Part shown: positions 7,787 through 13,883 of the stretch, piece after piece
Layout: each line of letters opens with the position of its first letter
How positions within the stretch are numbered: position 1 is the stretch's first letter
From: a virus
Length of the DNA stretch: 20,163 bases
Virus record (IMG/VR): IMGVR_UViG_3300020470_000380
Location: 1 to 20,163 of that record
Reading direction: 5' to 3' (one strand)
Notes under the pieces: generated by a model
What the model saw: only the letters and a program-made list of their open reading frames with translations
Database searches by the model: none
Told to the model about the DNA's origin: nothing
Translations under genes and position numbers: made by a program

Positions 7787-9436
7787 TCACCGATACTCCC
7801 ACATATACGCACGATCTCCGTATTCATCGGTATGCCAAACGTCTCCATCCGCATCTTTGAACGTATCTTCCTCTAATCCATCGGATATAAAACCGAACGG
7901 TGCCATATCCTGCTCAATATTTTCGCGCTGATCATCATAAATCCTTTGACGAACATCGGTGTCGTTCATCTCTCTAAAATAATCTTGAAGAGCTAACCAA
8001 GAGAAAATAACTAGGCACATAGCCAAGTCATCATTACATCCCTCTTCTGCTTCAAATGATTGTCCTTTCTGAATAAATGTAGTTAATTCAGATATAATAT
8101 CGTAATCACTAACAATTAACTTATCTTCTTCAATTAGAGCTTTTAAGTTTGAGCATCCTACTTTCTTTACAGCAGTGCTCATCTTTACACCCATCTGAGT
8201 TTTCTTCCCAGAGAAACCTTGACCGACAACCTGACCAGAACGTCCACGCATACTGGCCATTAGTAGATTGTCATATTCAAGATCAAAGTGTATAATATCC
8301 GCAACCTGTCCGCCTACGTCATTGACTTCAACTAGAATAAATGCACCGTTATAATGTCTGGCAACATCTACGATAACATTCGGAAACAGGATGGGTTTGA
8401 TTGTATTGTTCTTATACTTCGCTACCATTTTATATGGTAATGTAGTCGTATCTATCACCACAAATGCGGAGTAGTCATTTGATACTCCCCTCGCTACGTC
8501 ACATGCCATGACGTATTGGTGATTTGGTTTTGATTCCTCAAATACATCTAATCCAGCAGACTGTTTTAGAGGATCCTCATACGCCATCACTTTTAATTTT
8601 GATGGGGCAATAAGAGTATCAACAGATCCTAAGAACTCACATTCAAATTCAACTTTGAATTGTGATTCTGATGTATTTGCAATTGTTTGCGCTTTCCATT
8701 TATCATCTCTACCTGGTATCTCAGACCAATGAACTTCCGTGTTCACATATTCATTCTTTCCGCGTTCTGAATCATGCCACAATTTGTAGAACATGTTCAT
8801 CCCGTGTGGTGTGGAGATGATAATAACCTTGGTAGATTTACCAGATGAAATAGTAGGATATACAGAGGAGAAGAACTCATCTGCAATATGATTAGGAACG
8901 AACGCAAACTCATCTAAGAAGATGACATTGAATGACATACCCCTGACAGCACTACTAGATGTAGATGCTGCCATGATCTTAGAACCATTCTCTAGTTCTA
9001 ACGATCCTCGGTTCCATTGGATGATCCCTTGTTGGAGCCATTTCGGTAAGTGTTCGTACGACTTCTGGAGCCTTTGTAGCATTTCCCGCGACGTTGCCGC
9101 TTTGTTGGCAAGAATTGCGACATTAACCTCCTGATTAAAAAGCGTGTACCATAAAAGGTAACTCGTAACAATAGTGGACTTGCCAGATTGACGTGGTAGT
9201 TTCGCAATGTTAAACCTATTGTCGTGGAATTTATGTACCATTTCCGTTTGGAAATCATACATGTCAAATGGTACTAAACCTTTATCAAGTGAAACGATCT
9301 TCACATATGTTTTAATGAAGTACACGGGATCTTCCGAGCACTTCAAAAACTCAGCAATCTGAGCCTCAGTCCACTCATTAGGAACGTTTGCTTTCTTTAG
9401 ATTGGGATTGCCTAGATATACTTCGTTATTCGCCAT
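7787..9436 (-). CDS. 17: Terminase large subunit gp17
   Basis: DNA-packaging motor ATPase and headful nuclease that docks on the portal. The product is 549 residues (T4 gp17 is 610). In order: Walker A in LPRQSGKST (about 80-88); Walker B with the catalytic acid in VIFLDEFAF (Asp175, Glu176); coupling motif STPHG (about 208-212); then the RNase H-fold nuclease, with likely metal ligands Asp313 in ACDVARGVSNDYS, Glu370 in FILVEVNDVGG and Asp469 or Asp470 in GCNDDLAM. The ATG overlaps the end of the upstream oxygenase gene by 11 bases and has no clear Shine-Dalgarno sequence, so translational coupling is likely. Unlike in T4, gp16 is not adjacent: it is about 3.9 kb upstream. Confidence 0.98.
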   Translation of the reverse strand: MANNEVYLGNPNLKKANVPNEWTEAQIAEFLKCSEDPVYFIKTYVKIVSLDKGLVPFDMYDFQTEMVHKFHDNRFNIAKLPRQSGKSTIVTSYLLWYTLFNQEVNVAILANKAATSREMLQRLQKSYEHLPKWLQQGIIQWNRGSLELENGSKIMAASTSSSAVRGMSFNVIFLDEFAFVPNHIADEFFSSVYPTISSGKSTKVIIISTPHGMNMFYKLWHDSERGKNEYVNTEVHWSEIPGRDDKWKAQTIANTSESQFKVEFECEFLGSVDTLIAPSKLKVMAYEDPLKQSAGLDVFEESKPNHQYVMACDVARGVSNDYSAFVVIDTTTLPYKMVAKYKNNTIKPILFPNVIVDVARHYNGAFILVEVNDVGGQVADIIHFDLEYDNLLMASMRGRSGQVVGQGFSGKKTQMGVKMSTAVKKVGCSNLKALIEEDKLIVSDYDIISELTTFIQKGQSFEAEEGCNDDLAMCLVIFSWLALQDYFREMNDTDVRQRIYDDQRENIEQDMAPFGFISDGLEEDTFKDADGDVWHTDEYGDRAYMWEYR

Positions 9437-10034
9437 AACTCATAGGGAAAGGTCTAGTATTTGGTTTGCACATTTCAGCGTGTTGAAGCATTTCTTCTTC
9501 TTGACCAGGTGTGTATTGGAATACAGCACTGAATCGTGCAACTCCCTCATGATTTCTATTTGGCGCTTTTGCACCATGAGGGATTGATCCTGGAAAGATT
9601 ACTAATCTACCAGGTTTAGGGATGATGGCATCTGTGATTTCTCCGTCACGAACAAACACACTTTCAGAACCCCATGCTTCACTCCATTTAGTATTGGGAT
9701 AAACCATAAAGCTTAGAGCATCTTCCTGCTCACCATCAATATGTAAGTTCGGACTGTCTCCAAATCGGAAACAATTATATACTACTCTATGAAAATTTGG
9801 AACGGGGACACCAGATCGTTCCTTAAAAACTCTCATACAAAACTGTTCAAACTCACCGAAGTTTGGTAGGTCAATAACTTGACCCAATGAATACTGGGTA
9901 AGACTTTGTTCAGGATCGTCAAAGATTAACTGCCACCCATCAAATAAGGTAAAGTAATCTTCCATCCATTGAATTTCATCTTTAGTAAATATGTCATCAA
10001 TGACAATTACTTGTTCACGTTTAATTAGCTTCAT
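9426..10034 (-). CDS. 2-oxoglutarate/Fe(II)-dependent oxygenase (prolyl 4-hydroxylase-like)
   Basis: Probable non-haem iron dioxygenase, which would couple decarboxylation of 2-oxoglutarate to substrate oxidation; the substrate is unknown. The product is 202 residues. The double-stranded beta-helix signature is clear: HxD iron ligands in NLHIDGEQ (His98, Asp100), the distal histidine in FPGSIPHGAKA (His153), and the 2-oxoglutarate-binding arginine in EGVARFSAVFQY (Arg167). Such genes are common in cyanophages. Roles proposed for them, such as protein or nucleic-acid modification or adjusting host 2-oxoglutarate (nitrogen) signalling, are not shown by the sequence. The gene overlaps its upstream neighbour by 14 bases and gp17 by 11, so it is embedded in the packaging transcript. 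Confidence 0.88.
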   Translation of the reverse strand: MKLIKREQVIVIDDIFTKDEIQWMEDYFTLFDGWQLIFDDPEQSLTQYSLGQVIDLPNFGEFEQFCMRVFKERSGVPVPNFHRVVYNCFRFGDSPNLHIDGEQEDALSFMVYPNTKWSEAWGSESVFVRDGEITDAIIPKPGRLVIFPGSIPHGAKAPNRNHEGVARFSAVFQYTPGQEEEMLQHAEMCKPNTRPFPMSYGE

Positions 10035-10254
10035 AAAATGTGTATTCAGTTAACATAGCAAAGAGTTTGTGTTTCAAGAGTTTCAAATATTCTTGTTCTT
10101 CGGGGGGTCTAGCGGGTGAACCTGGCCAAACTTCTAGAGAATAACATACATGATTATAGAGTAGTCGGATTTCTCCAACACCCATATTCATGGTCATGTA
10201 CCATTCTCCCTCGTAAGGGAAAAAGTCTTCTCCAAAGTCAAACTCGTCATTCAT
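10021..10254 (-). CDS. Small acidic hypothetical protein (77 residues)
   Basis: I do not recognise a named family. The protein starts MNDEFDFGEDFFPYEGEWYM, is rich in aromatic and acidic residues in its first half, and then has LEVWPGSPARPPEEQEYLKL with a helical C terminus. There is no membrane segment or signal peptide. It overlaps the upstream nuclease gene by eight bases (ATGAATGA) and the downstream oxygenase by 14, with no clear Shine-Dalgarno sequence, so it is probably translated by coupling. The tight packing and sensible composition support a real gene; the function is unknown. Confidence 0.75.
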   Translation of the reverse strand: MNDEFDFGEDFFPYEGEWYMTMNMGVGEIRLLYNHVCYSLEVWPGSPARPPEEQEYLKLLKHKLFAMLTEYTFYEAN

Positions 10255-10711
10255 CGGTTAGCGTACCATAGGTACGACGGATTTCTCGTAGTTCTTCAAA
10301 GTTTTTCTGTTTCGTACCTCCATCATATGCCCATGCATATCCTTCAGTAATCATCATTTCATTGAGGGACAACTCGGAGTCTCCGATGTAACACCATCCC
10401 AATAACCTCCCGTACTTCCCGACACCGCCATCCAACTCAGTACGGATAACGAGATCGTCATCACCATCAATAGCTCCTTCAAGTTTATCTTTGAGCCAAT
10501 TTGTCGCATCAATTCCAAGTGCTTTTTCCTCTAAATCACGAGTTCTCTTTTCAGGAGTATCAACTCCAGCGATACGAACTCTTTCTTTTTTGTATAGGTC
10601 AAATCCTAGATCAATAGTAACATCAATAGTGTCACCATCAACTACTCTGTTGATCTCTATTACTCGGAAGTTGTAACAACTCTTCCGACTTGGGGGTGTC
10701 ATTGCTCCCAT
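10247..10711 (-). CDS. Thermonuclease-like (SNase family) nuclease
   Basis: Likely calcium-dependent phosphodiesterase of the staphylococcal nuclease fold. The product is 154 residues. Signature motifs are RVVDGDTIDVTID (residues 22-34), RVRIAGVDTPE (44-54), KYGRLLGW (99-106) and LNEMMITEGYAWAY (116-129). By alignment to the nuclease active site, Arg46, Asp51, Glu54 and Arg102 correspond to Arg35, Asp40, Glu43 and Arg87, so all catalytic residues are present. The ATG at 10711 has AAGGA eight bases upstream; an in-frame ATG three codons later has its Shine-Dalgarno-like sequence too close. No signal peptide is visible, so action inside the host cell or packaged in the virion is possible. The start overlaps a small membrane-protein frame by 74 bases. 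Confidence 0.9.
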   Translation of the reverse strand: MGAMTPPSRKSCYNFRVIEINRVVDGDTIDVTIDLGFDLYKKERVRIAGVDTPEKRTRDLEEKALGIDATNWLKDKLEGAIDGDDDLVIRTELDGGVGKYGRLLGWCYIGDSELSLNEMMITEGYAWAYDGGTKQKNFEELREIRRTYGTLTDE

Positions 10712-10811
10712 CGTTTAATTCCTTGAAGGCCATCTTCATTATATAGACGATATACCAAGTTACCATTATGAGAAGGATGACTATCATCCATATAACACCC
10801 CATACTACCAT
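10638..10811 (-). CDS. Small single-helix membrane protein (57 residues; start uncertain)
   Basis: The protein reads MVVWGVIWMIVILLIMVTWY and continues hydrophobic to about residue 25. A polar tail with FKELNDGSNDTPKSEE follows. It is predicted to span the membrane once. The frame extends to an ATG at 10865, which would give 75 residues, but that would run largely through hli in another frame; the ATG at 10811 overlaps hli by only seven bases and is preferred. A further ATG at 10784 is also possible. No clear Shine-Dalgarno sequence precedes 10811. The last 74 bases overlap the nuclease gene. The hydrophobic helix plus soluble tail looks like a real protein, but the long overlap lowers my confidence. 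No family is recognised. Confidence 0.55.
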   Translation of the reverse strand: MVVWGVIWMIVILLIMVTWYIVYIMKMAFKELNDGSNDTPKSEELLQLPSNRDQQSS

Positions 10812-10906
10812 AGCGATTTGACTACCAGAATCACAACACCAACCATTGCCAAACGACCATTCCATCGTTCAGCAAATCTCCAGTAACTGTGATCCCAATC
10901 AATCAT
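10805..10906 (-). CDS. hli: High-light-inducible protein (Hli), 33 residues
   Basis: Very short gene beginning MIDWDHSYWRFAERWNGRLA and continuing MVGVVILVV to KSLW and a TAG stop. It contains the Hli/chlorophyll a/b-binding signature A-E-R-x-N-G-R-x-A-M-x-G (residues 12-23), with the chlorophyll-ligating Glu13 and Asn16 and the ion-pairing Arg18. A single transmembrane helix spans about residues 16-32. Cyanobacterial and cyanophage Hlips bind pigments in thylakoids, protecting photosystem II and nascent chlorophyll under stress; phage copies are thought to sustain host photosynthesis during infection. The ATG overlaps the TGA of the upstream gene as ATGA, and the stop overlaps the preferred start of the next gene. 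The C terminus after AMVG is short and lacks the usual Gly-rich end. Confidence 0.85.
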   Translation of the reverse strand: MIDWDHSYWRFAERWNGRLAMVGVVILVVKSLW

Positions 10907-11211
10907 TTCGGTAGTTTATCTAATACTTGTTGTACTATTTGATCTAGTAAGTTCACGTCAAGAGACATGAATGGTGGAATAATTCCTAACATTCTTAGTA
11001 ATCCATCCACAAATAATGCGAGAGTTGTAAACCCTAGGATCATACTGATCACAGTAGCATCTCTATTATGCTTCGCCATGGAAGCATCATCAATTTTCTT
11101 TGCTTCTGCCAAAGCATATTGAACTGCATTATCTATCAACTCATCCACTTCCTTAGCAGTGTAATAAGTCTTCAATGAAAACAGATCATTTTTGTTTTGG
11201 GATAGGGTCAT
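10903..11211 (-). CDS. Putative one-helix membrane protein (102 residues)
   Basis: I do not recognise a named function. Residues 1-50 form a mostly helical soluble segment (LKTYYTAKEVDELIDNAVQY, then AKKIDDASMAKHNRD). Residues about 52-80 are hydrophobic (VISMILGFTTLALFVDGLLR and LGIIPPF), forming one likely transmembrane helix. A short amphipathic helix (LLDQIVQQVLDKL) ends the protein. The layout resembles small phage membrane proteins, and a holin-like role cannot be excluded, but nothing proves it. The ATG overlaps the upstream stop as ATGA, and AGGAGA lies just before it within the upstream gene. Its own stop overlaps the hli start in the same way, so all three are probably co-translated. 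Confidence 0.78.
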   Translation of the reverse strand: MTLSQNKNDLFSLKTYYTAKEVDELIDNAVQYALAEAKKIDDASMAKHNRDATVISMILGFTTLALFVDGLLRMLGIIPPFMSLDVNLLDQIVQQVLDKLPK

Positions 11212-11480
11212 TCTTCTCCTTTTGTTAAATCGGTAGAGGCTTTTATCATGCCATCAATAAATCCTGCACGATACTCCCAAGTTTGTCCACCTTCCATGCC
11301 TTTCATAGGATTAATGCATTCAGCATTACCATACTTATTACAAACAAGTCCAGCAAGATCTAACTCACTGGACTCGGCGGATGCACCTGTTCCTCTCCAA
11401 ATATGTTGCCCGTTTATCCATGTAGCACCACAATGAGTGCATTCTTTTCGTTCCAGTTTGAAATCTGAAAATTGTTCCAT
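11208..11480 (-). CDS. Small Zn-ribbon-like conserved hypothetical protein (90 residues)
   Basis: The protein starts MEQFSDFKLERKECTHCGAT. A CxxC pair (Cys14, Cys17) followed by two further cysteines (Cys47 in LAGLVCNKYG and Cys55 in NAECINP) could form a zinc-binding ribbon; His16 and His26 are nearby. The WINGQHIWRGTG and GGQTWEYRAGFIDGM segments look conserved, and I recall similar proteins in other cyanomyoviruses without a known role. A late-promoter-like element and a hairpin lie in the 89-base gap upstream, so this gene may begin its own transcript. The next gene overlaps it by four bases. Protein or nucleic-acid binding is only a guess. Confidence 0.78.
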   Translation of the reverse strand: MEQFSDFKLERKECTHCGATWINGQHIWRGTGASAESSELDLAGLVCNKYGNAECINPMKGMEGGQTWEYRAGFIDGMIKASTDLTKGEE

Positions 11481-11523
11481 AGGTAAAAGGATCCCACGAG
11501 GGTACGTTCAACATTATACAAAG

Positions 11524-11531
11524 TATTTAAC
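11524..11531 (-). promoter_or_regulatory. Weak late-promoter-like element before the Zn-ribbon gene
   Basis: The minus strand reads GTTAAATA, 43 bases before the ATG at 11480. It has two mismatches to TATAAATA, but its spacing equals that of the gp18 promoter and it follows a hairpin, in one of the longest non-coding gaps of the window. Confidence 0.35.
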
Positions 11532-11543
11532 AATATTGCAAGT

Positions 11544-11563
11544 TACAATCTATTAAGATTGTA
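11544..11563 (-). terminator. Perfect hairpin after the basic multi-module gene
   Basis: Eight-base perfect stem (TACAATCT/AGATTGTA) with a four-base loop, six bases after the stop of the gene ending at 11570. It is AT-rich and not followed by a T run on the minus strand, so it is a weak terminator candidate or an mRNA 3'-end structure. Confidence 0.45.
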
Positions 11564-11569
11564 TCGGTT

Positions 11570-12757
11570 CTAGCAATTCCACGCTCTGAGTGACTTGTTT
11601 ATTCTGGAATCAGGATCTGAAGCAGTTTTTTTAGAGGTTAACTTCTTTTTCATTCCCTTCATTCTAGCGCAGAAAGATGCCCGACGGGGATTTCCAACCT
11701 TCTTGCTTGGAGCTTTAAGGTCGCTGCCAGGATTTTCTCTTTCGTAAGACTTTCGTCCCTTCTCATTAAGTCCTCCTGATTCATTTTTCCCTGATTTCTT
11801 TGTCCATGCTGCTGACTCATTTGTAGTCTCTTCCTTTTTGACGCAGCGGTTGTACGTTTTACCGAAAAGTTTTTGTGTACCTTTTTTCTCGTAACCTTTC
11901 CAACACTTCTTTGCTTCTTCCTGAAATGTTTGGAATGGTTTTCCATTAAATTCTTCTTTTTTAGTGCTGTTTCCCCAGTTTTTAGCACCTTTCTTTCGGC
12001 ATTTGACTAGTGCTCCGCTGGCATACGCACTAGGCCAAACCTTATAACGAGACTTTACCTTATGGTAACAAGCATCCTTCTCTCCCTCGTTCAGGTCTTT
12101 CTTCCCATAATCTCCTTGGGCGTTAGGTTTACCAGTCTTTTTCTTGGCGACAGCTCTCTTAGAACCATCGGCATTTCTAAAGTCTTGAGGATAAGTTGCT
12201 TCTGTTTTCACGTTAATAGCCTTTCCAGATCTATTAGGGTTGGGGTCTTTACGATTCTTTCTGCGGAACGCTCTTTCTTCTTCATCTTTATTGAGGTCGC
12301 GCTTCATTTTTGAAGAACCGCACTTGGGTTTTGTTGTTTGTCCAGGTTGTTTGGCACAGGGTTTTCCTGCATATTTACCACCGAGCTGAACCCAGCCAGG
12401 CTTGCCATCACTAGAACGACTCTTGCCAAACCAGTCACGGAGAGAATTATCACCGCTTTTGTTTTCAAGTTGAGTTTCTTGTTCTTCATTACCAATGGGT
12501 TTATTACGTCCTTTTTCTACATCACTCCAACGTGCGTAGAGAGGACCATTATAATTTCCTGCAAATGTTGATTCTTTAGTCACTTTCTTTTCAGGTAATC
12601 CTTTATGTTTAGTAGATGCAAATTTCTTTACATCTTTCATTTTCATGCTGGCAGCAGCTCTTTGAACCGATGGCGTCGCTTCCCCTTTGAGAGAACCTTT
12701 TTGAGCCGCTCTAACAATCCCGAAGAATCGTTGTTGTTTTTTGCTGACTGCTGGCAT
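11570..12757 (-). CDS. Basic multi-module phage protein of unknown function (DUF3008-like N terminus)
   Basis: The product is 395 residues and extremely rich in Lys/Arg, Gly and Ser. Five modules can be seen. (1) Residues 1-56, MPAVSKKQQRFFGIVRAAQK through FASTKHKGLPEKK, match the DUF3008 pattern. (2) About 104-180: LRDWFGKSRSSDGKPGWVQL with Cys134 and Cys146. (3) About 228-263: DACYHKVKSRYKVWPSAYAS with ALVKCRKKGAKNW. (4) About 280-308: KKCWKGYEKKGTQKLFGKTY to NRCVKK. (5) About 318-395: SGGLNEKGRKSYERENPGSD, then RRASFCARMKGMKKK and ending KSLRAWNC. I recall modules like these as separate short phage proteins. High charge and paired cysteines suggest nucleic-acid binding or a virion-associated role, but the function is unknown. 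The start has GGAGG inside the last codons of the upstream gene. Confidence 0.85.
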   Translation of the reverse strand: MPAVSKKQQRFFGIVRAAQKGSLKGEATPSVQRAAASMKMKDVKKFASTKHKGLPEKKVTKESTFAGNYNGPLYARWSDVEKGRNKPIGNEEQETQLENKSGDNSLRDWFGKSRSSDGKPGWVQLGGKYAGKPCAKQPGQTTKPKCGSSKMKRDLNKDEEERAFRRKNRKDPNPNRSGKAINVKTEATYPQDFRNADGSKRAVAKKKTGKPNAQGDYGKKDLNEGEKDACYHKVKSRYKVWPSAYASGALVKCRKKGAKNWGNSTKKEEFNGKPFQTFQEEAKKCWKGYEKKGTQKLFGKTYNRCVKKEETTNESAAWTKKSGKNESGGLNEKGRKSYERENPGSDLKAPSKKVGNPRRASFCARMKGMKKKLTSKKTASDPDSRINKSLRAWNC

Positions 12758-12760
12758 CCG

Positions 12761-13294
12761 TCATCCTCCGACGACTTGGATTTCTTCAACGACAAGAGCT
12801 TGTCCTCCTGCTGTAATTTTAACGCAACGTTTTACGATTGCTTGTTTGCCTGACGCATAAGTATAGTCTGCTGATGCAGAACTAGAATCAATATCAGTGG
12901 AAATAGTTGTACCTGTTGCAGCAGTTACTTTTTTACCTACAGTGCCTGCAGATAGGAAGTTGCTGTCAATAGTAGGAGATGTACCATTGTCTTCTACAGC
13001 AATGAAATCATCAACTGAGAATGGATGGGTATCTGCTACTTGCCCTACATTATAACCTAATTGGTAGTCACCTGTGGAATCAGAGACTGCCTTTGCAATT
13101 TTTGCTTGACCAGGTTTTGCCCCTTTAAGCAAGAGAGGTTGATCTTGCAATACAGTGATTGCAGGTCCTCCATTGAAGGATACAGTAGAGTCACCAGCAG
13201 TTGCAAGGACGCGATAGTATCCAGTCTGGACAACCTGATACTCCGTCGCAGATCCTGCGATAGCGTTGGTGCTAAGTACATTTAATACTGACAT
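12761..13294 (-). CDS. Putative virion protein of unknown function (177 residues)
   Basis: Begins MSVLNVLSTNAIAGSATEYQ. The composition is Ser/Thr/Gly/Ala/Val-rich with few aromatic or charged residues and looks all-beta (VQTGYYRVLATAGDSTVSFN, then ITVLQDQPLLL; later KRCVKITAGGQALVVEEIQV). There is no signal peptide or membrane helix. Similar small beta-rich proteins near the packaging genes of cyanophages are usually annotated as hypothetical or structural; a head-decoration or tail-associated role is inference only. The leader has no Shine-Dalgarno sequence, but a GATAAATA element lies 28 bases upstream. The stop is four bases from the next start, and its last codons supply that gene's Shine-Dalgarno sequence. 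Confidence 0.8.
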   Translation of the reverse strand: MSVLNVLSTNAIAGSATEYQVVQTGYYRVLATAGDSTVSFNGGPAITVLQDQPLLLKGAKPGQAKIAKAVSDSTGDYQLGYNVGQVADTHPFSVDDFIAVEDNGTSPTIDSNFLSAGTVGKKVTAATGTTISTDIDSSSASADYTYASGKQAIVKRCVKITAGGQALVVEEIQVVGG

Positions 13295-13305
13295 GTCGTG
13301 TCGTG

Positions 13306-13743
13306 TTAATTCGTGTCAGTATTATTTATCTCTTTTTGTTGCTTAAGTAATTTCTGTAGTTCTGAACTTGTGCCAACAAACAATGCATTTGTAACATTGT
13401 TAGGACCTTTTTTCTCTTCAGCATCAAGATCTTTCATCTTCTTCTGTAGATCAATTAACTTATCTGCAACGTCTGCAACGTGTTTAATTAACTGACCTGC
13501 AACTTCATATGCACGAGGATGATCTGATGCCCGTGCCACATCTAATATACCGTCTACTGCCTCCTGACCCTTCATTACAAGACTGTTTAATTGAGCACGA
13601 GAATACTCATAATCTTGCTTGACATCTTGTGTCTCTGATTTTTTTACATCAGGTTTTTTGATTTCATCTTTAGTTTCAATCGCTTTCTGAAGTTCAGAAG
13701 GTTCAGTACCAAAGACTTCATTCAATCCATCAAATGCGCTCAT
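13306..13743 (-). CDS. 16: Terminase small subunit gp16
   Basis: Regulatory subunit of the packaging terminase, which recognises phage DNA and stimulates gp17. The product is 145 residues (T4 gp16 is 164). It starts MSAFDGLNEVFG, has a Lys/Glu-rich linker, then a helical core (YEYSRAQLNSLVMKGQEAVD followed by ILDVARASDHPRAYEVAGQL) that is diagnostic of T4-like gp16. A coiled-coil stretch (VADVADKLIDLQKKMKDLDA) and a C-terminal FVGTSSELQKLLKQ complete it. AGGAAG lies eight bases before the ATG, which overlaps the stop of the preceding 47-codon gene. Its 3' end contains a late-promoter-like sequence serving the next gene. Confidence 0.93.
   Translation of the reverse strand: MSAFDGLNEVFGTEPSELQKAIETKDEIKKPDVKKSETQDVKQDYEYSRAQLNSLVMKGQEAVDGILDVARASDHPRAYEVAGQLIKHVADVADKLIDLQKKMKDLDAEEKKGPNNVTNALFVGTSSELQKLLKQQKEINNTDTN
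13323..13330 (-). promoter_or_regulatory. Probable late promoter inside the end of gp16
   Basis: The minus strand reads GATAAATA followed by ATACT, one mismatch from TATAAATA, within the last codons of gp16 and 28 bases before the ATG at 13294. It would start transcription of the accessory block. Confidence 0.5.
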
Positions 13744-13883
13744 GATTTACGCTTCCTTTTATTTTCTTTAAGAAGATACTCTAACTGAACTCCCTTAAAT
13801 TCTAAGGCAATTCTTTTAGTTTCAGTCATCTCTTCACTATAAAAGATTACTCTAGTATCCATTATGTTTGTGTCGCCACTCAT
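13740..13883 (-). CDS. Small basic hypothetical protein between gp15 and gp16 (47 residues)
   Basis: A 48-codon frame beginning MSGDTNIMDTRVIFYSEEMT and ending LLKENKRKRKS. It fills exactly the only gap between gp15 and gp16. The ATG overlaps the gp15 stop as ATGA, the TGA overlaps the gp16 start as ATGA, and AGGAG lies seven bases before the ATG. The C terminus is strongly basic (KENKRKRK), and the middle (TKRIALEFKGVQLEYLL) could form a strand-helix unit. I do not recognise a family. The two four-base overlaps and the Shine-Dalgarno sequence make it very likely to be translated. A role in packaging or tail completion is suggested only by its neighbours. Confidence 0.8.
   Translation of the reverse strand: MSGDTNIMDTRVIFYSEEMTETKRIALEFKGVQLEYLLKENKRKRKS

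Noticed and set aside
10707-10808. Third minus-strand frame starting MGCYMDDSHPSHNG between hli and the nuclease
   Set aside because: It has only about 33 codons, no ribosome site and no recognisable pattern, and conflicts with the more convincing hydrophobic frame of the small membrane protein.
11659-11988. Alternative minus-strand frame of 109 codons inside the basic modular gene
   Set aside because: It is a +1 shadow of a Lys-rich gene; the 395-codon frame has recognisable modules and a coupled start.
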